Source: Callipepla californica brunnescens
Lineage: Eukaryota > Chordata > Aves > Galliformes > Odontophoridae
Reading direction: 5' to 3'
NCBI GenBank assembly: GCA_023055505.1
Contig: JALIRH010000123.1
Span: 496,001 to 560,000 of the forward strand
Length of the DNA: 64,000 bases
The translations under genes and the position numbers were made by a program. Each line of letters opens with the position of its first letter. Positions within the stretch are counted from its first letter, which is position 1. Shown here piece by piece: positions 44,136 to 53,960 of this stretch. The notes beneath the pieces are model-generated. The model was not told the origin of the DNA, searched no databases, and worked only from the letters and a program-made list of their open reading frames with translations.

Positions 44136-47100
44136 TATGTTACCTCTGTTGACTCTACGGCTACTGCCATATCCGGCAATCACTGGAGCAGTCACCTTCT
44201 TGGAGAAGTTCACCCTGGTGGTTGACCTATTTTGTAACTCTTTTACACGTGCCTGAAGGGCAGAAGTGGGTTTCTTATGCCACTTCTTCATATCTTCCCC
44301 CTGGTCACGTAGGTAACGCCACAGGGCAGTGCGTGATATAGTTTTACTGCTGACACTTCTTCGAGCAGGAGAACGTCCTCTTTTGATAGCTGAGATGTTG
44401 CTGTTTTGGGAATCCTCGTTCTCATCAGATCCATCAATTTCATCAGAATTAAGTGTAACCAGTTCGTCCATTATATCTTCTTGATTGCTCTCTATTTTGT
44501 TCAGTCTTTCGGTTACCTTTGCAAAGGCTGAAACGTAAGCTCGTAGAGGAGTTAAATGTAACTCAATGTCTTGAAGTCTGTTAATCAGGTCATTTATAAG
44601 GGGTCTTCTTTGTCTTCTGCCATACATTGCTGCTAATGTACTGGCATACCTGTCTGGTGCAGTCCTTGTGAATATACGCCACATAACTGGTGTACATCTG
44701 ATTCTCTCAGGATCATGCTCTTGGTCTGGTTCATCGTGAATGAATGCAGGGTCATGTAACATTTCCACTACAGCATATTCTCTCAAATAATTTATGCCTT
44801 TTTCCATATCAGACCATTTCTTTTTCTCAGGCAACAGATCATCTCTGAAGGGGTATTTTTCTTTCACGGATATCAGCATCCGCTTCCAGAGAGTGAAGGG
44901 TCTATTGTGGCATGTACTAATGCCTCTGTCAATGGCAGAGTCCCTGGCAATGCTACCCAATTGGCGAGCTTCGTTACCATCTAGCCATACACTGTTGGCC
45001 CCACTGTCCCAACAGCGTAGTAACCAGGTGACAATAGGTTCATTTACGTGGCGTGTAAAGTCTTTTCTCAAACTTCGAATTTCATTCATTTTCATAGGTC
45101 GAGTAATATCGGTAATAACCTCTCTTTCATCTTCTACTCTATCAGGACTTATTGCCCTCCTAGGTGTTGGTGACCGTAATCTTGTGGGGTGTGTCAGCCC
45201 TCCTAATGGAAAGTCTGAAGTTTTAAACAACCTCTCTGGACCTATTTTCTCCTCTTCTCTTGCAGCGTCTGATTCCTCTACTTTGTCCTCTTCCCTTTCA
45301 GAGTCTGCTTCTTCCACTCTCAGCTCCTCCTCTTTCTTCTCTGTTAAGGGCGTCGAGACTGTTTTCATTTTCCGCCCTCTTACAGGGGCAACTGACATCA
45401 ATTCTGGTGTCACCTGTGGTTGATCATATTGGTTAGAATTAATGATCATCTTCTCTAGCTCGGCTCGAAGTCCGTCTCGCTCAGCTGTGACGAAATTTAG
45501 TTCACCTTGGAGCCTGACTTGTTGAGCTCGAACATGGATTAGTTCATTCTGGAAACGGAGTAATGTAAATTGATAGGCATCTTGCTCAGTTTTGAGGGAG
45601 TCTCGCTCAGATTGGAGGGCATCTAATTCAGATTGGAGGGCATCTCGCTCAGATTGGAGGGCATCTTGTTGAGACTGAGGGCTATTGAGTTTGGATTGGA
45701 GGGCATCTCGCTCAGTTTGGAGGGCATCTCGCTCAGACTGGAGAGCGTCCATGTTGGATTGGAGAGCATCATGTTGAAACTGGAGGGCGTCTCTCTCGGA
45801 TTGGAGGGCATCCATGTTGGATTGGAGAGCATCATGTTGAGACTGGAGGGTGCCTCTCTCGGATTGGAGGGCATCTCGCTCAGTTTGGAGGGCATCTCGC
45901 TCAGACTGGAGAGTGTCCATGTTGGATTGGAGAGCATCATGTTGAGACTGGAGGGCGTCTCTCTCGGATTGGAGTGTGTCTCTTTCGGTCTGGAGGGCGT
46001 CTCTCTCGGTCTGGAGGGCGTCCATGTTGGATTGGAGAGCATCATGTTGAGACTGGAGGGCGTCCCTCTCGGATTGGAGGGCATCCATGTTGGATTGGAG
46101 AGCATCATGTTGAGACTGGAGGGTGTCCCTCTCGGATTGGAGGGCATCCATGTTGGATTGGAGAGCATCATGTTGAGACTGGAGGGCGTCTCTCTCGGTC
46201 TGGAGGGCGTCTCTCTCGGTCTGGAGGGCGTCTCTCTCCGTCTGGAGGGCGTCCATGTTGGATTGGAGAGCATCATGTTGAGACCGGAAGGCGTCTCTCT
46301 CGGTCTGGAGGGCGTCTCTCTCGGTCTGGAGGGTGTCCCTCTCGGTTTGGAGGGCGTTCATGTTGGTCTGGAGAGCTTCTTGTTGAGACTGGAAGGTGTC
46401 TCTCTCAGTCTGGAGGACGTCCATGTTGGACTGGAAAGCATGTAGTTGAGACTGGAGGGCGTCTCTCTCCGTCTGGAGGGCGTCTCTCTCCGTCTGGAGG
46501 GCGTCCATGTTGGACTGGAAAGCATGTAGTTGAGACTGGAGGGTGTCTCTCTCGGTCTGGAGGGTCTGATTGTCAGCTAAAAGACTGTCTTTCTCAATTT
46601 GGAGACTGTCCCTTTCGGCTCGGAGACTCTCTCGCTCTATTTCAAAAACTCTAAGCCTCTCTGGAATAGTATTGAATAAGGCTCGGTAAGCATAAGCCAG
46701 ACCCCAAATAATTTGGTCCTCCTCAGATCTGTCTGAGCCGCAACATCCCTGTCTCAAATATCTGCTTAGGTTCTCAGGGTCTTGCAGGTGTTCAGGAGAA
46801 AAGTCCCATGACACCGGTGATGCCCACTTCTCTAAAGTCTCTCCTAAGTCCTTCCAAACTCCCTGCCAGTCACTGTTCTCTGGCTCTGGGGAAGTCTTTC
46901 TCAAAATATTATAAATATAGATACCGATAAGGAGTACATTCAGGGTGACTGACACCACAATCATTACGAGCATTGGATGAGCATTCAGAAAACGCCTAAT
47001 GAATTCAAAGGAGAGGCCAGGAGCCGGTTTAAAAATCATGAGTTCCGTAACAACTCCACCTGGGGTTGCTCCCCCCGGAACTGAATGCCACATCATATAC

Positions 47101-47267
47101 AAAAGCCAGGTAGGTATTTCCATCACTGTTTTTAGTTTATCATATAGAGACCAAGCTCCATAGATCAGAATGGCAAACTTAATTAAGTCCCAGTATATTC
47201 TGAGCATTACAAGGGAAGAAACCACGAAATGCAGCCCCTTTAAGAGCAGTTTAAAAAGCGAGAGCAT
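44133..47267 (-). CDS. gag: ERV-L Gag with N-terminal membrane segments and ~47-heptad coiled coil
   Basis: The first ATG is at 47267 (an upstream in-frame TTG at 47333 is only an open-frame edge), giving about 1044 residues. Layout: hydrophobic N-terminus about 2-50 (KFAILIYGAWSLYDKL), second hydrophobic helix about 98-122, a DWQGVW motif, then from about residue 208 a long hydrophilic coil. Residues about 235-563 are perfect seven-residue repeats of type DALQTER, DALQSQH and DALQSNM. An acidic and basic linker follows, then a capsid-like region about 726-880 (IVTWLLRCWD, NEARQLGSIARD), a second short coil and a basic C-terminus. No CCHC knuckle and no N-terminal glycine for myristoylation are seen. 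It ends in the UAG that precedes pol. Expected role: particle assembly at a membrane. The membrane and coil functions are inferred. Confidence 0.93.
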   Translation of the reverse strand: MLSLFKLLLKGLHFVVSSLVMLRIYWDLIKFAILIYGAWSLYDKLKTVMEIPTWLLYMMWHSVPGGATPGGVVTELMIFKPAPGLSFEFIRRFLNAHPMLVMIVVSVTLNVLLIGIYIYNILRKTSPEPENSDWQGVWKDLGETLEKWASPVSWDFSPEHLQDPENLSRYLRQGCCGSDRSEEDQIIWGLAYAYRALFNTIPERLRVFEIERESLRAERDSLQIEKDSLLADNQTLQTERDTLQSQLHAFQSNMDALQTERDALQTERDALQSQLHAFQSNMDVLQTERDTFQSQQEALQTNMNALQTERDTLQTERDALQTERDAFRSQHDALQSNMDALQTERDALQTERDALQTERDALQSQHDALQSNMDALQSERDTLQSQHDALQSNMDALQSERDALQSQHDALQSNMDALQTERDALQTERDTLQSERDALQSQHDALQSNMDTLQSERDALQTERDALQSERGTLQSQHDALQSNMDALQSERDALQFQHDALQSNMDALQSERDALQTERDALQSKLNSPQSQQDALQSERDALQSELDALQSERDSLKTEQDAYQFTLLRFQNELIHVRAQQVRLQGELNFVTAERDGLRAELEKMIINSNQYDQPQVTPELMSVAPVRGRKMKTVSTPLTEKKEEELRVEEADSEREEDKVEESDAAREEEKIGPERLFKTSDFPLGGLTHPTRLRSPTPRRAISPDRVEDEREVITDITRPMKMNEIRSLRKDFTRHVNEPIVTWLLRCWDSGANSVWLDGNEARQLGSIARDSAIDRGISTCHNRPFTLWKRMLISVKEKYPFRDDLLPEKKKWSDMEKGINYLREYAVVEMLHDPAFIHDEPDQEHDPERIRCTPVMWRIFTRTAPDRYASTLAAMYGRRQRRPLINDLINRLQDIELHLTPLRAYVSAFAKVTERLNKIESNQEDIMDELVTLNSDEIDGSDENEDSQNSNISAIKRGRSPARRSVSSKTISRTALWRYLRDQGEDMKKWHKKPTSALQARVKELQNRSTTRVNFSKKVTAPVIAGYGSSRRVNRGNI
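45580..46565 (-). repeat. 21-bp coding minisatellite in gag (63-bp higher-order unit)
   Basis: About 47 units of 21 bp, each encoding one heptad, often grouped as a 63-bp triplet (SER-type, SQH-type, SNM-type heptads). The unit is a multiple of three and of the heptad, so gains and losses keep both frame and coil register. Leu recurs every seven residues from about residue 236 to 551 without a register break. The opposite strand is also open because of the repeat and is not a gene. Confidence 0.93.
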
Positions 47268-47453
47268 TTTTTTTTTTTTTTTACTGAAACAAGCTAGCAG
47301 CACCCAAAAAAGTTTACAAATATCCCAGAACAACTGGCAGTACGCCCAGACTTCAAGGTCGTGTTATGCCGTACAGTACCTGCAGTACAGATAAGCTTGC
47401 TAGCAAAGGACAGAGATTCACTCTAAGAGTATGTCTCGTGGGGCAGCTCGTTT
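47268..47453 (-). other. Provirus leader (5' untranslated region)
   Basis: About 190 bases between primer-binding site and gag ATG. It ends with a long A run (minus strand) immediately before the ATG, also present in the truncated copies. A packaging signal would be expected here but I cannot identify one. Confidence 0.7.
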
Positions 47454-47471
47454 GCCCCACGTTGGGCGCCA
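47454..47471 (-). promoter_or_regulatory. Primer-binding site, tRNA-Lys1,2 type
   Basis: The minus strand reads TGGCGCCCAACGTGGGGC four bases inside the 5' LTR, a perfect match to the known tRNA-Lys1,2 site. The ERV-L class is named for tRNA-Leu, so a Lys primer is noteworthy. Confidence 0.92.
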
Positions 47472-47841
47472 AAAATGTCAACGGTTTAACGGGCTGGATC
47501 GGCCCGGTTCCGTGACGATTGGTGCGAGGGACCCACGGACCCACGCCCCAGGAAAGGGCAAGGAAAAAGGGAAAAGGGAAAAGGGAGATGGGCCTAGAAA
47601 CAAAACAGCGGCAACGATCTGAGGAGGAAAGCTAATTTACTAAATATGATATCAGAAAGCAAAATAACAGAATATAATACAATATAATTGGAATTGAGGC
47701 TAATGAAATCAAATAAAATGAGCAAGAGAGAGTGTCCGATAAACCAAAGGCCTTACGCTAACGCTGAAGACGATACGGCAGCGAGCACCCACTGCTGAGT
47801 CGATCCCGAAGGAAAGAGAGTGTCCCGTGACCGCTGAGGGT

Positions 47842-47848
47842 TTTTATC
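47842..47848 (-). promoter_or_regulatory. Candidate LTR TATA-like element
   Basis: Minus-strand GATAAAA about 50 bp downstream of the ACTACATTCCCCAG block. It is conserved in all ERV-L LTRs of the window. Assignment is by position and similarity only. Confidence 0.45.
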
Positions 47849-47897
47849 TGTTCCCTCTGAGCGGAAAACACGTAAAAATACAAAGCATCGCAAAGTC

Positions 47898-47913
47898 CTC
47901 TGGGGAATGTAGT
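47898..47913 (-). promoter_or_regulatory. ZNF143/Staf-like motif in LTR
   Basis: ACTACATTCCCCAGAG on the minus strand resembles the ACTACAATTCCCAG core bound by ZNF143. It occurs in the 40258 and 47476 LTRs and in the diverged LTRs at 8301 and 63382; the solo LTR at 32429 has a one-base variant. Binding is inferred. Confidence 0.4.
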
Positions 47914-48050
47914 TCTTCTTCTCTTCTGAGGCAGGTATACCTGGAATTATCAATGATCCATGGGGCTGGAGCATCAGCTCCTCAACTCTTAATGCAATAC
48001 ATGATGTTATGATGTGGAATACCAGTACCAAAAATCATAAAACCATGACA

Positions 48051-48200
48051 CCCTAACCCTACCCTAACCCTAAAACCCTAACCCTACCTCACACCCTACC
48101 CTTAACCCTGACCCTAATACTTACCCTAACCATTATCTAACCCTAACCCTACCCCATCCCTACCCTACCCCTTAAACCTAACCCTAACCCTACCCTAACG
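48051..48200 (-). repeat. CCCTAA-type repeat, right flank of provirus
   Basis: Continues the array interrupted at 40257 and aligns with 35319-35450. It then gives way at about 48201 to the 8-bp minisatellite. Confidence 0.9.
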
Positions 48201-49181
48201 GTGTCAGAATGTGACAGTCACAATATCAAAGTATCACAATGTCAGAATGTCAGTGTCACAAGGTTAGAATTTCACAATGCCAAAATATCACAATGTGAGA
48301 ATCTAAATATGTCACAGTGTCAGAATGTCACAATGCAAAAATGAAAGACTGTCACAATACCAGAAGGTAAAAATTTCACAGTCAGAATATTACAGTGTCA
48401 CAATGTCAGAAGGTCGCATTTTCACAATGTCAGTACGTGAGGATGTCAGAACGTCACAATGTCACAAAGTGAGAATATGAGAATGTCAGAATAACAGAAT
48501 GTCAGAATGTGAGAACGAAATGATGTCAGAATGTGATTATGTGAGAATGTCCGAATTTCAGAATGTCAGAATGTCACAACGTCAGAATGCAAGAATATCA
48601 GAATGTCCTAAGTTGAGAATGTCACAATGTATCTGAATAGAAGAATGTAACATTGGCACAATCTCAGAATGTAACAAAGACATCACATCATAATGTTGAA
48701 TGTCAGAATTTCACAACTTCACAATGTCACAATGAGAGAATTTCAGAACGCAGCAATGTAACAATCTGAGAATGTCACAATATCAGATTGTCAGAATGTC
48801 AGAATGACAAAATGTGAGAATATCACAATATCACTATGCCAGATTCCCAAAATGCCACGATGTCACAATCTCAGAATGTCAGAATCACAGAATTTGACAC
48901 TGCGAGAATATCACAAAGTCACAAAGCCACAATGTCATAATATCACAATATCACAATGTCAGAATGTCACTATGGCAGATTGTCAGAATGCCAGAACATC
49001 AGAAGGTGAGAATATAAGAATGTCAGAATGTCACAATGTCACAATGAGAGAATATTAGAATGTCACAATGTCAACATGTCAGAATGTGAGAAAGGGAGAA
49101 TGTCATGATGTCAGAATGTCTTAATGTCAGAATGTCAAATCGTCACAACCTCACAATTAAAATTCAGGGAATATGACTGTG

Positions 49182-50104
49182 TGTGAAAGACAGAAACTGT
49201 TTTTTACTTTTGTTGTCTCAAAGCTTGCTTCATGAGATCTTTCTGGCTAGAAGACTCTAATTGACAACTGCTTGGAGAAGCTGATCATCACAAAGGACAA
49301 TAATACTTGTATGGCACCGAAAGTACTACTCCTGTTGATTTATCTGTTGGGCCAGATGTGTTGGGTGGGCACAAATCAAACTAATGCCAGAACACGGAGG
49401 CAGCTAAAGAAAGCAGGATAGACACCCTGTTGTCCCTACAAGACAAGCCTCTCTTAAAACAAAACACCCACATGAATGGTGAGGAGCTTTCCTCCTTCAA
49501 GGTTTGAAAATTTAAAGCAAAACTGACCTTTAGGTTTAATCCCCTCGATAACCAGAGTCTGGAATGTGATGAATATGCATGTGCTATACCTTTAAATAGC
49601 TATTCATTTCTCTCTTACGTGCGCATGTTTGGTGAAGCAATCCCCCATGTACCCAGCGCGCCGCTTGACAGAACTCATTGGTGTGTCGAGTTGCTCAGTT
49701 GGTTTTCTCGACACCACTAAACCAAAGACTTTGAAGAAGAGACTTTCCTGAGGGAAAAACCTCTTTGGAAGAACCCCCCTGCACAGCGCCTGCTTGCTGC
49801 AAAACTTCCCGGCTTTCTCCCATCCCCCGCGGAGACCAGACGAATTCCTGAGACCAACGGACTACGGACCTCGCCAGATCCACGGTGCTGATGCTCTCTC
49901 TTTCTCTTTCTTGCTTTCTGCCAAGTCTCTTCGCTTTTCATCTCTTTTCTATCACCCATCTTCCCTTCCCCATATCCCTAAAAAACTACTTATTGTAATA
50001 AACTGGTTGGGCTAACATTTGAACCATTGCCTTTTAATCTCACCATCGGGTATACACATACATATAAAGAACCTCATCTCCCTCCTTTATTTTGGAGCGT
50101 GACA
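49182..50104 (+). mobile_element. Solo LTR, 923 bp, unidentified ERV, target duplication CTGTG
   Basis: The segment begins TGTGAAAGAC and ends GAGCGTGACA, flanked by CTGTG at 49177-49181 and 50105-50109. Unoccupied versions of the target (GGGAATATGACTGTGTCA) exist in the same satellite near 51067 and 51901. A TTTAAATA promoter-like element at 49591-49598 and an AATAAA signal at 49997-50002 fit a plus-strand LTR. It does not resemble the other LTRs here. No coding sequence is present. Confidence 0.85.
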
Positions 50105-51300
50105 CTGTGTCAAAACGTCACAATGAGAGAATATGAAAAAGTGAGAACATCACAATGACCGAATGTCAGAATGTCGCAATTAGAAAATCGGGGAATATCA
50201 AAATGTCACAACGTCACAATGAGAGATAATAACACCAAGTGAATGACAATGTCACAGTGTCACAATGAGAGTATCTCAGAATGTCAGAACTTCAAAATGT
50301 CAAAATGTCACAAAGTCCAGATATCACAATGACAGAATGTCAGAATGACAGATTCCCACAGTTTCAGAATGTCAGAATGTGGTAATGAGAGAAAGTCAAA
50401 ATATCGGAATGTCAGAATGTCACAAGGAGAGAATGTCAGAGTGTCACAATGCTATAATGTCAAAATGTCAGAACATCAGAAGGTCAGAATATCACAATGT
50501 CACAACGAGAGAACCTCAAAATGTCACCAAGAGAGACTGTCAAACTATCAGAATGTGAGAATGAGTGAATGTCACAATGAGAGATGGCCACAATTTTAGA
50601 ATGCCAGATTGTGAGAATGTCAGAATGTGAAAACGCCAGAATGTGAGTGAGTGAATGTCACAACATCAAAATGTCATAACGTCAGAATGTCAGAATGAAC
50701 CAATGTGAGAGTGCCTGAATGTCACAGTATGAGAACGTCACAATATCACAAATCTCAGAATTTCAGTGTCAGAATGAGAGAATGTCACAATGCCACAATG
50801 AGAGAATGTCGCAATTACAGATTATTGATATATCAGAATGTCAGAATACGAGAAAGTGAGAATGTCCCAATGTCAGAATATCAGAATGAGGGAAAGAGAG
50901 AATGTCATGATGCCAGAATGTCTAAATGTCAGAATGTCAAATTGTCACAAAGTCACAATATCACAATGAGAGAATATCAGAAAGTGAGAATATGCCAATG
51001 AATGAATGACACATTGTGAGAATGTCAGAATGTCAGAACGTCAGAATATCAGAATTACAAAATCGGGAAATATGACTGTGTCACAATGTCACAAAGAGAG
51101 AATATGAAAAAGTGAGAATATCACAACGACCGAATGTCAGAACGTGACAATGTCACAATGTCAGAATGAGGGAAAGAGAGAATGTCATGAAGTCAGAATG
51201 TCAACTTGTCCCAATGCCACAATAGCACAGTAAGAGAATATCAGAAAGTGAGAATATGACAGTGACTGAATGTCACGATGTGAGAAAGTCAGAATATTAG

Positions 51301-51633
51301 GATAGGGCAAATAACCCCCAAAAAAGCACTCCATGGAAATTGTGTGAAAAGCGGTATATTTTAGGTAGGCTGAAGAAAATGGTATACAAACAAGAAGAAA
51401 AAAGAGGAGCTCACCTTGATGATGGTCGAGGCTCGCTAATAACTCCAAAAGGGAGGGATCTCTAACAAGAGAACCTTCCCTGCTGGAGGTCAGCCCTTCA
51501 ATGGGGTCTTGGCAGAGGTGGAGTCAAACTCCACCCCTTCCAATCACACTCACTTGTGCCCCTGCAGCTGACTCAGGGCTTGCCTCAGGTGATCAATCAG
51601 TGGTTCAGGCCATGATTCAACAGTTCCCATACA
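51301..51633 (-). mobile_element. 333-bp insertion in the 8-bp satellite, flanked by ATTAG
   Basis: A non-satellite segment is bounded by ATTAG at 51296-51300 and 51634-51638. Minus-strand reading begins TGTATGGGAACTG, as an LTR might, but the other end (GCCCTATC) lacks the CA terminus, so it may be a truncated LTR or a different non-autonomous element. The strand is a guess. No gene was found. Confidence 0.6.
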
Positions 51634-53960
51634 ATTAGAATGTCAGAATGTCACCATGAGAGTATCTCAGAATGTCACAATGTCAGAATGTCACAACGAT
51701 AGAATGTCAAAATGGCAGCATGTGTCTGTGAGAGAATGTCACAATGACAGAATAGAAATATGTCAGAATATAGCAATGAGAGAATGTTAGAATGCAACAA
51801 TGTCAACATGTCAGAATGGGAGAAAGTGAGAATGTCATGATGTCAGAGTGTCTTAATGTCAGAATGTCAAATCTTCACTGTGTCACAACTACAAGATTAG
51901 GGAATATGACTGTGTCAGAAAGTCACAATAAGAGGAGATGAAAAAGAGAGAATATCACAATGACCGAGTGTCACAATGTAAGAAAGTGAGAATGTGAGAA
52001 TGTCAAAATGTCAGAATGACAGAATATCACTATGTCACAATGTCGCAATGTCTCAAGGTCAGAATATCAATATGTAACAGTGTAAGAACGTCACAAATAC
52101 AACAATGGGAGAATGACAGATTGTCACGATTACAGAATTTCAGAATGTGAAAATATCAGAATGTCACAATGTCAGATTCTGAGAATGTCACAATGACAGA
52201 ATGTCAGAATGAAAGATTTTCCAAATTCCAGAATGTCACTATGTCACAACGTCAGAATGACGCATTGTCAAAATGCTAGAATGTCACAATGTCACAAGGT
52301 GAGAACATCACAATGGCAGATTGTCATAATGCCAGAACATCAGAAGGTGAGAATATTAGAATGCCACAATGGAACAATGTCACCATGAGAGTATCTCAGA
52401 ATGTCACAATGTCAAAATGTCAGAATGAGGGAAAGAGAGAATGTCATGATGTCAGAATGTCTTCACGTCAGAATGTCAAATTGTCACAACGTCACAATAT
52501 CACAATGAGAGAATATCAGAAAGTGAGAATATGACAATGACCGAATGACACATTGTGAGAATGTCAGAATGCCAGAATGTCAGAATGTCACAATGTCAAA
52601 ATGTGTGAATGTCTGAATGTCACCATGAGAGAGAGTCAGTTTTATAATGTCACAATGTCACAATGTGAGAATGTCTGAACGTCAGAATGAGGGAGAGTTA
52701 GAATTTCAGAATGTCACAGTGTCAAAATGTCATCATGTCACAATATCAGAATGTTGCATTGTCACAATGTGAGAATGACAGGTTGTCACAATTCCAGAAT
52801 TTCAGAATGTCAACATGTCTGAATGTCACAATGTCACAATTTCACTATGTCACAACGCTAGAATGTCATAATATCAGAAAGTGAGAATATCACAATGGCA
52901 GATTGTCATAATGCCAGAACTTCAGAAGGTGAGAATATTAGAATGTCACAATGTCACAATGTTACAATGTGAGTATCTCAGAATGTCACAATGCCAGAAT
53001 ATCAGAATGGCAGAATATGAGAAAGTGAGAATGTCACAATGTCAAAATGTCAGAATGAGAGAAAGAGAGAATCTCATGATGTCGGAATGTCTTAATGTCA
53101 GAATGTCAAATTGTCACAACGTCACGATATCACAATGAGAGAATATCAGAAAGTGAGAATATGACAATGACCGAATGACACAATGTGAGAACGTTAGAAT
53201 GTGAGAATGTCAGAATTGGAGAATGTCACAGAGTCACAATGACAGATTGCCACAATTTCAGAATGTCAGTGTATCACAATGCCACAAAGTCACAATATCA
53301 GTATGTCATGAAGATAGAATGTCGCAATGACAACATATGACTGTGACAGAACGTCACAATGTCAGATGATAAATATGGCCGAAAATCACAATGAGAGAAT
53401 GTTAGAATGTCACAATGTTAACATGTCAGAATGTGAGAAAGTGAGAATGCCACAATGCCACGATGTGAGAATCTCACAATGTCACAATGAGAGAGAGTCA
53501 GAATTTCACAGTATCAGAATTTTGCATTGTCACAATGTGAGAATGACAGATTGTCACATTTCCAGAATTTCAGAATGTCACAATTCCAGAATTTCAGAAT
53601 GTCCAAATATCTGAATGTCACAATAGCAGAATGTGAGAGTATCACAATGACAGAATGTCAGAATGACAGGTTGTCACAATTCCAGAATGTCACTATGTCA
53701 CAATGCTAGAATGTCAGAATGTCAGAATGTGAAAATAGCACAAGGGCAGGTTGTCATAATGCCAGAACTTCAGAATGTGAGAATATTAGAATGTCATAAT
53801 GTCAGAATGGGAGAATGTCACAACGGCAGGTTGTCATAATTCCAGAAGTTCAGAATGTGAGAATATTAGAATGTAACAATGTTGCAATGTGACAATGAGA
53901 GTATCTCAGAATGTCACAATGTCAGAACGTCAGAATGCCAGAATAAGAGAAAAGAAAGGT

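Larger units (their letters stand above)
40258..48050 (-). mobile_element. Full-length ERV-L provirus with intact gag and pol, subfamily A
   Basis: A 7793-bp element lies on the minus strand: 5' LTR 47476-48050, tRNA-Lys primer site, leader, gag, in-frame UAG, pol, short non-coding spacer, polypurine tract, 3' LTR 40258-40832. There is no env. Both LTRs are 575 bp and differ at three positions by my comparison (40298/47516, 40528/47746, 40590/47808), which points to a recent insertion. It is flanked by CCCTA at 40253-40257 and 48051-48055, and the empty site is preserved in a paralogous block at 35319-35323. The pol resembles class III ERV-L, consistent with a 5-bp duplication and no env. A link to the chicken ENS-1/ERNI family is possible but unverified. 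Confidence 0.95.
47476..48050 (-). mobile_element. 5' LTR of full-length ERV-L
   Basis: 575 bp, TG...CA bounded with TGTCA/TGACA inverted ends. It should hold the promoter: a GATAAAA TATA-like element at 47842-47848 and an ACTACATTCCCCAGAG block at 47898-47913, both on the minus strand. Confidence 0.95.
48201..53960 (+). repeat. 8-bp minisatellite array (ATGTCAGA / ATGTCACA family)
   Basis: Units of eight bases (ATGTCAGA, ATGTCACA, ATGAGAGA, ATATCAGA, AAGTGAGA) follow one another with frequent point changes. Larger repeats are visible: a block starting GTCAAATTGTCACAA with ATGACAATGACCGAATGACA recurs near 50937, 52487 and 53107, and GGGAATATGACTGTGTCA recurs near 51067 and 51901. Open frames (MSECQNVRMSQ-like) are by-products. 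It is interrupted by a solo LTR at 49182-50104 and an insertion at 51301-51633. Confidence 0.92.

Noticed and set aside
45633..46654. Two plus-strand open frames (about 270 and 226 codons) over the gag repeat
   Set aside because: They are the antisense of the 21-bp minisatellite. Their periodic sequence mirrors the repeat and has no independent features.
47268..47333. Gag start at 47333
   Set aside because: That codon is TTG. The first ATG, at 47267, follows a long A run and matches the equivalent ATG at 8071 and 63153.
48201..53960. CRISPR-like array
   Set aside because: Unit is 8 bp with no repeat/spacer alternation and no cas genes. Context is vertebrate.
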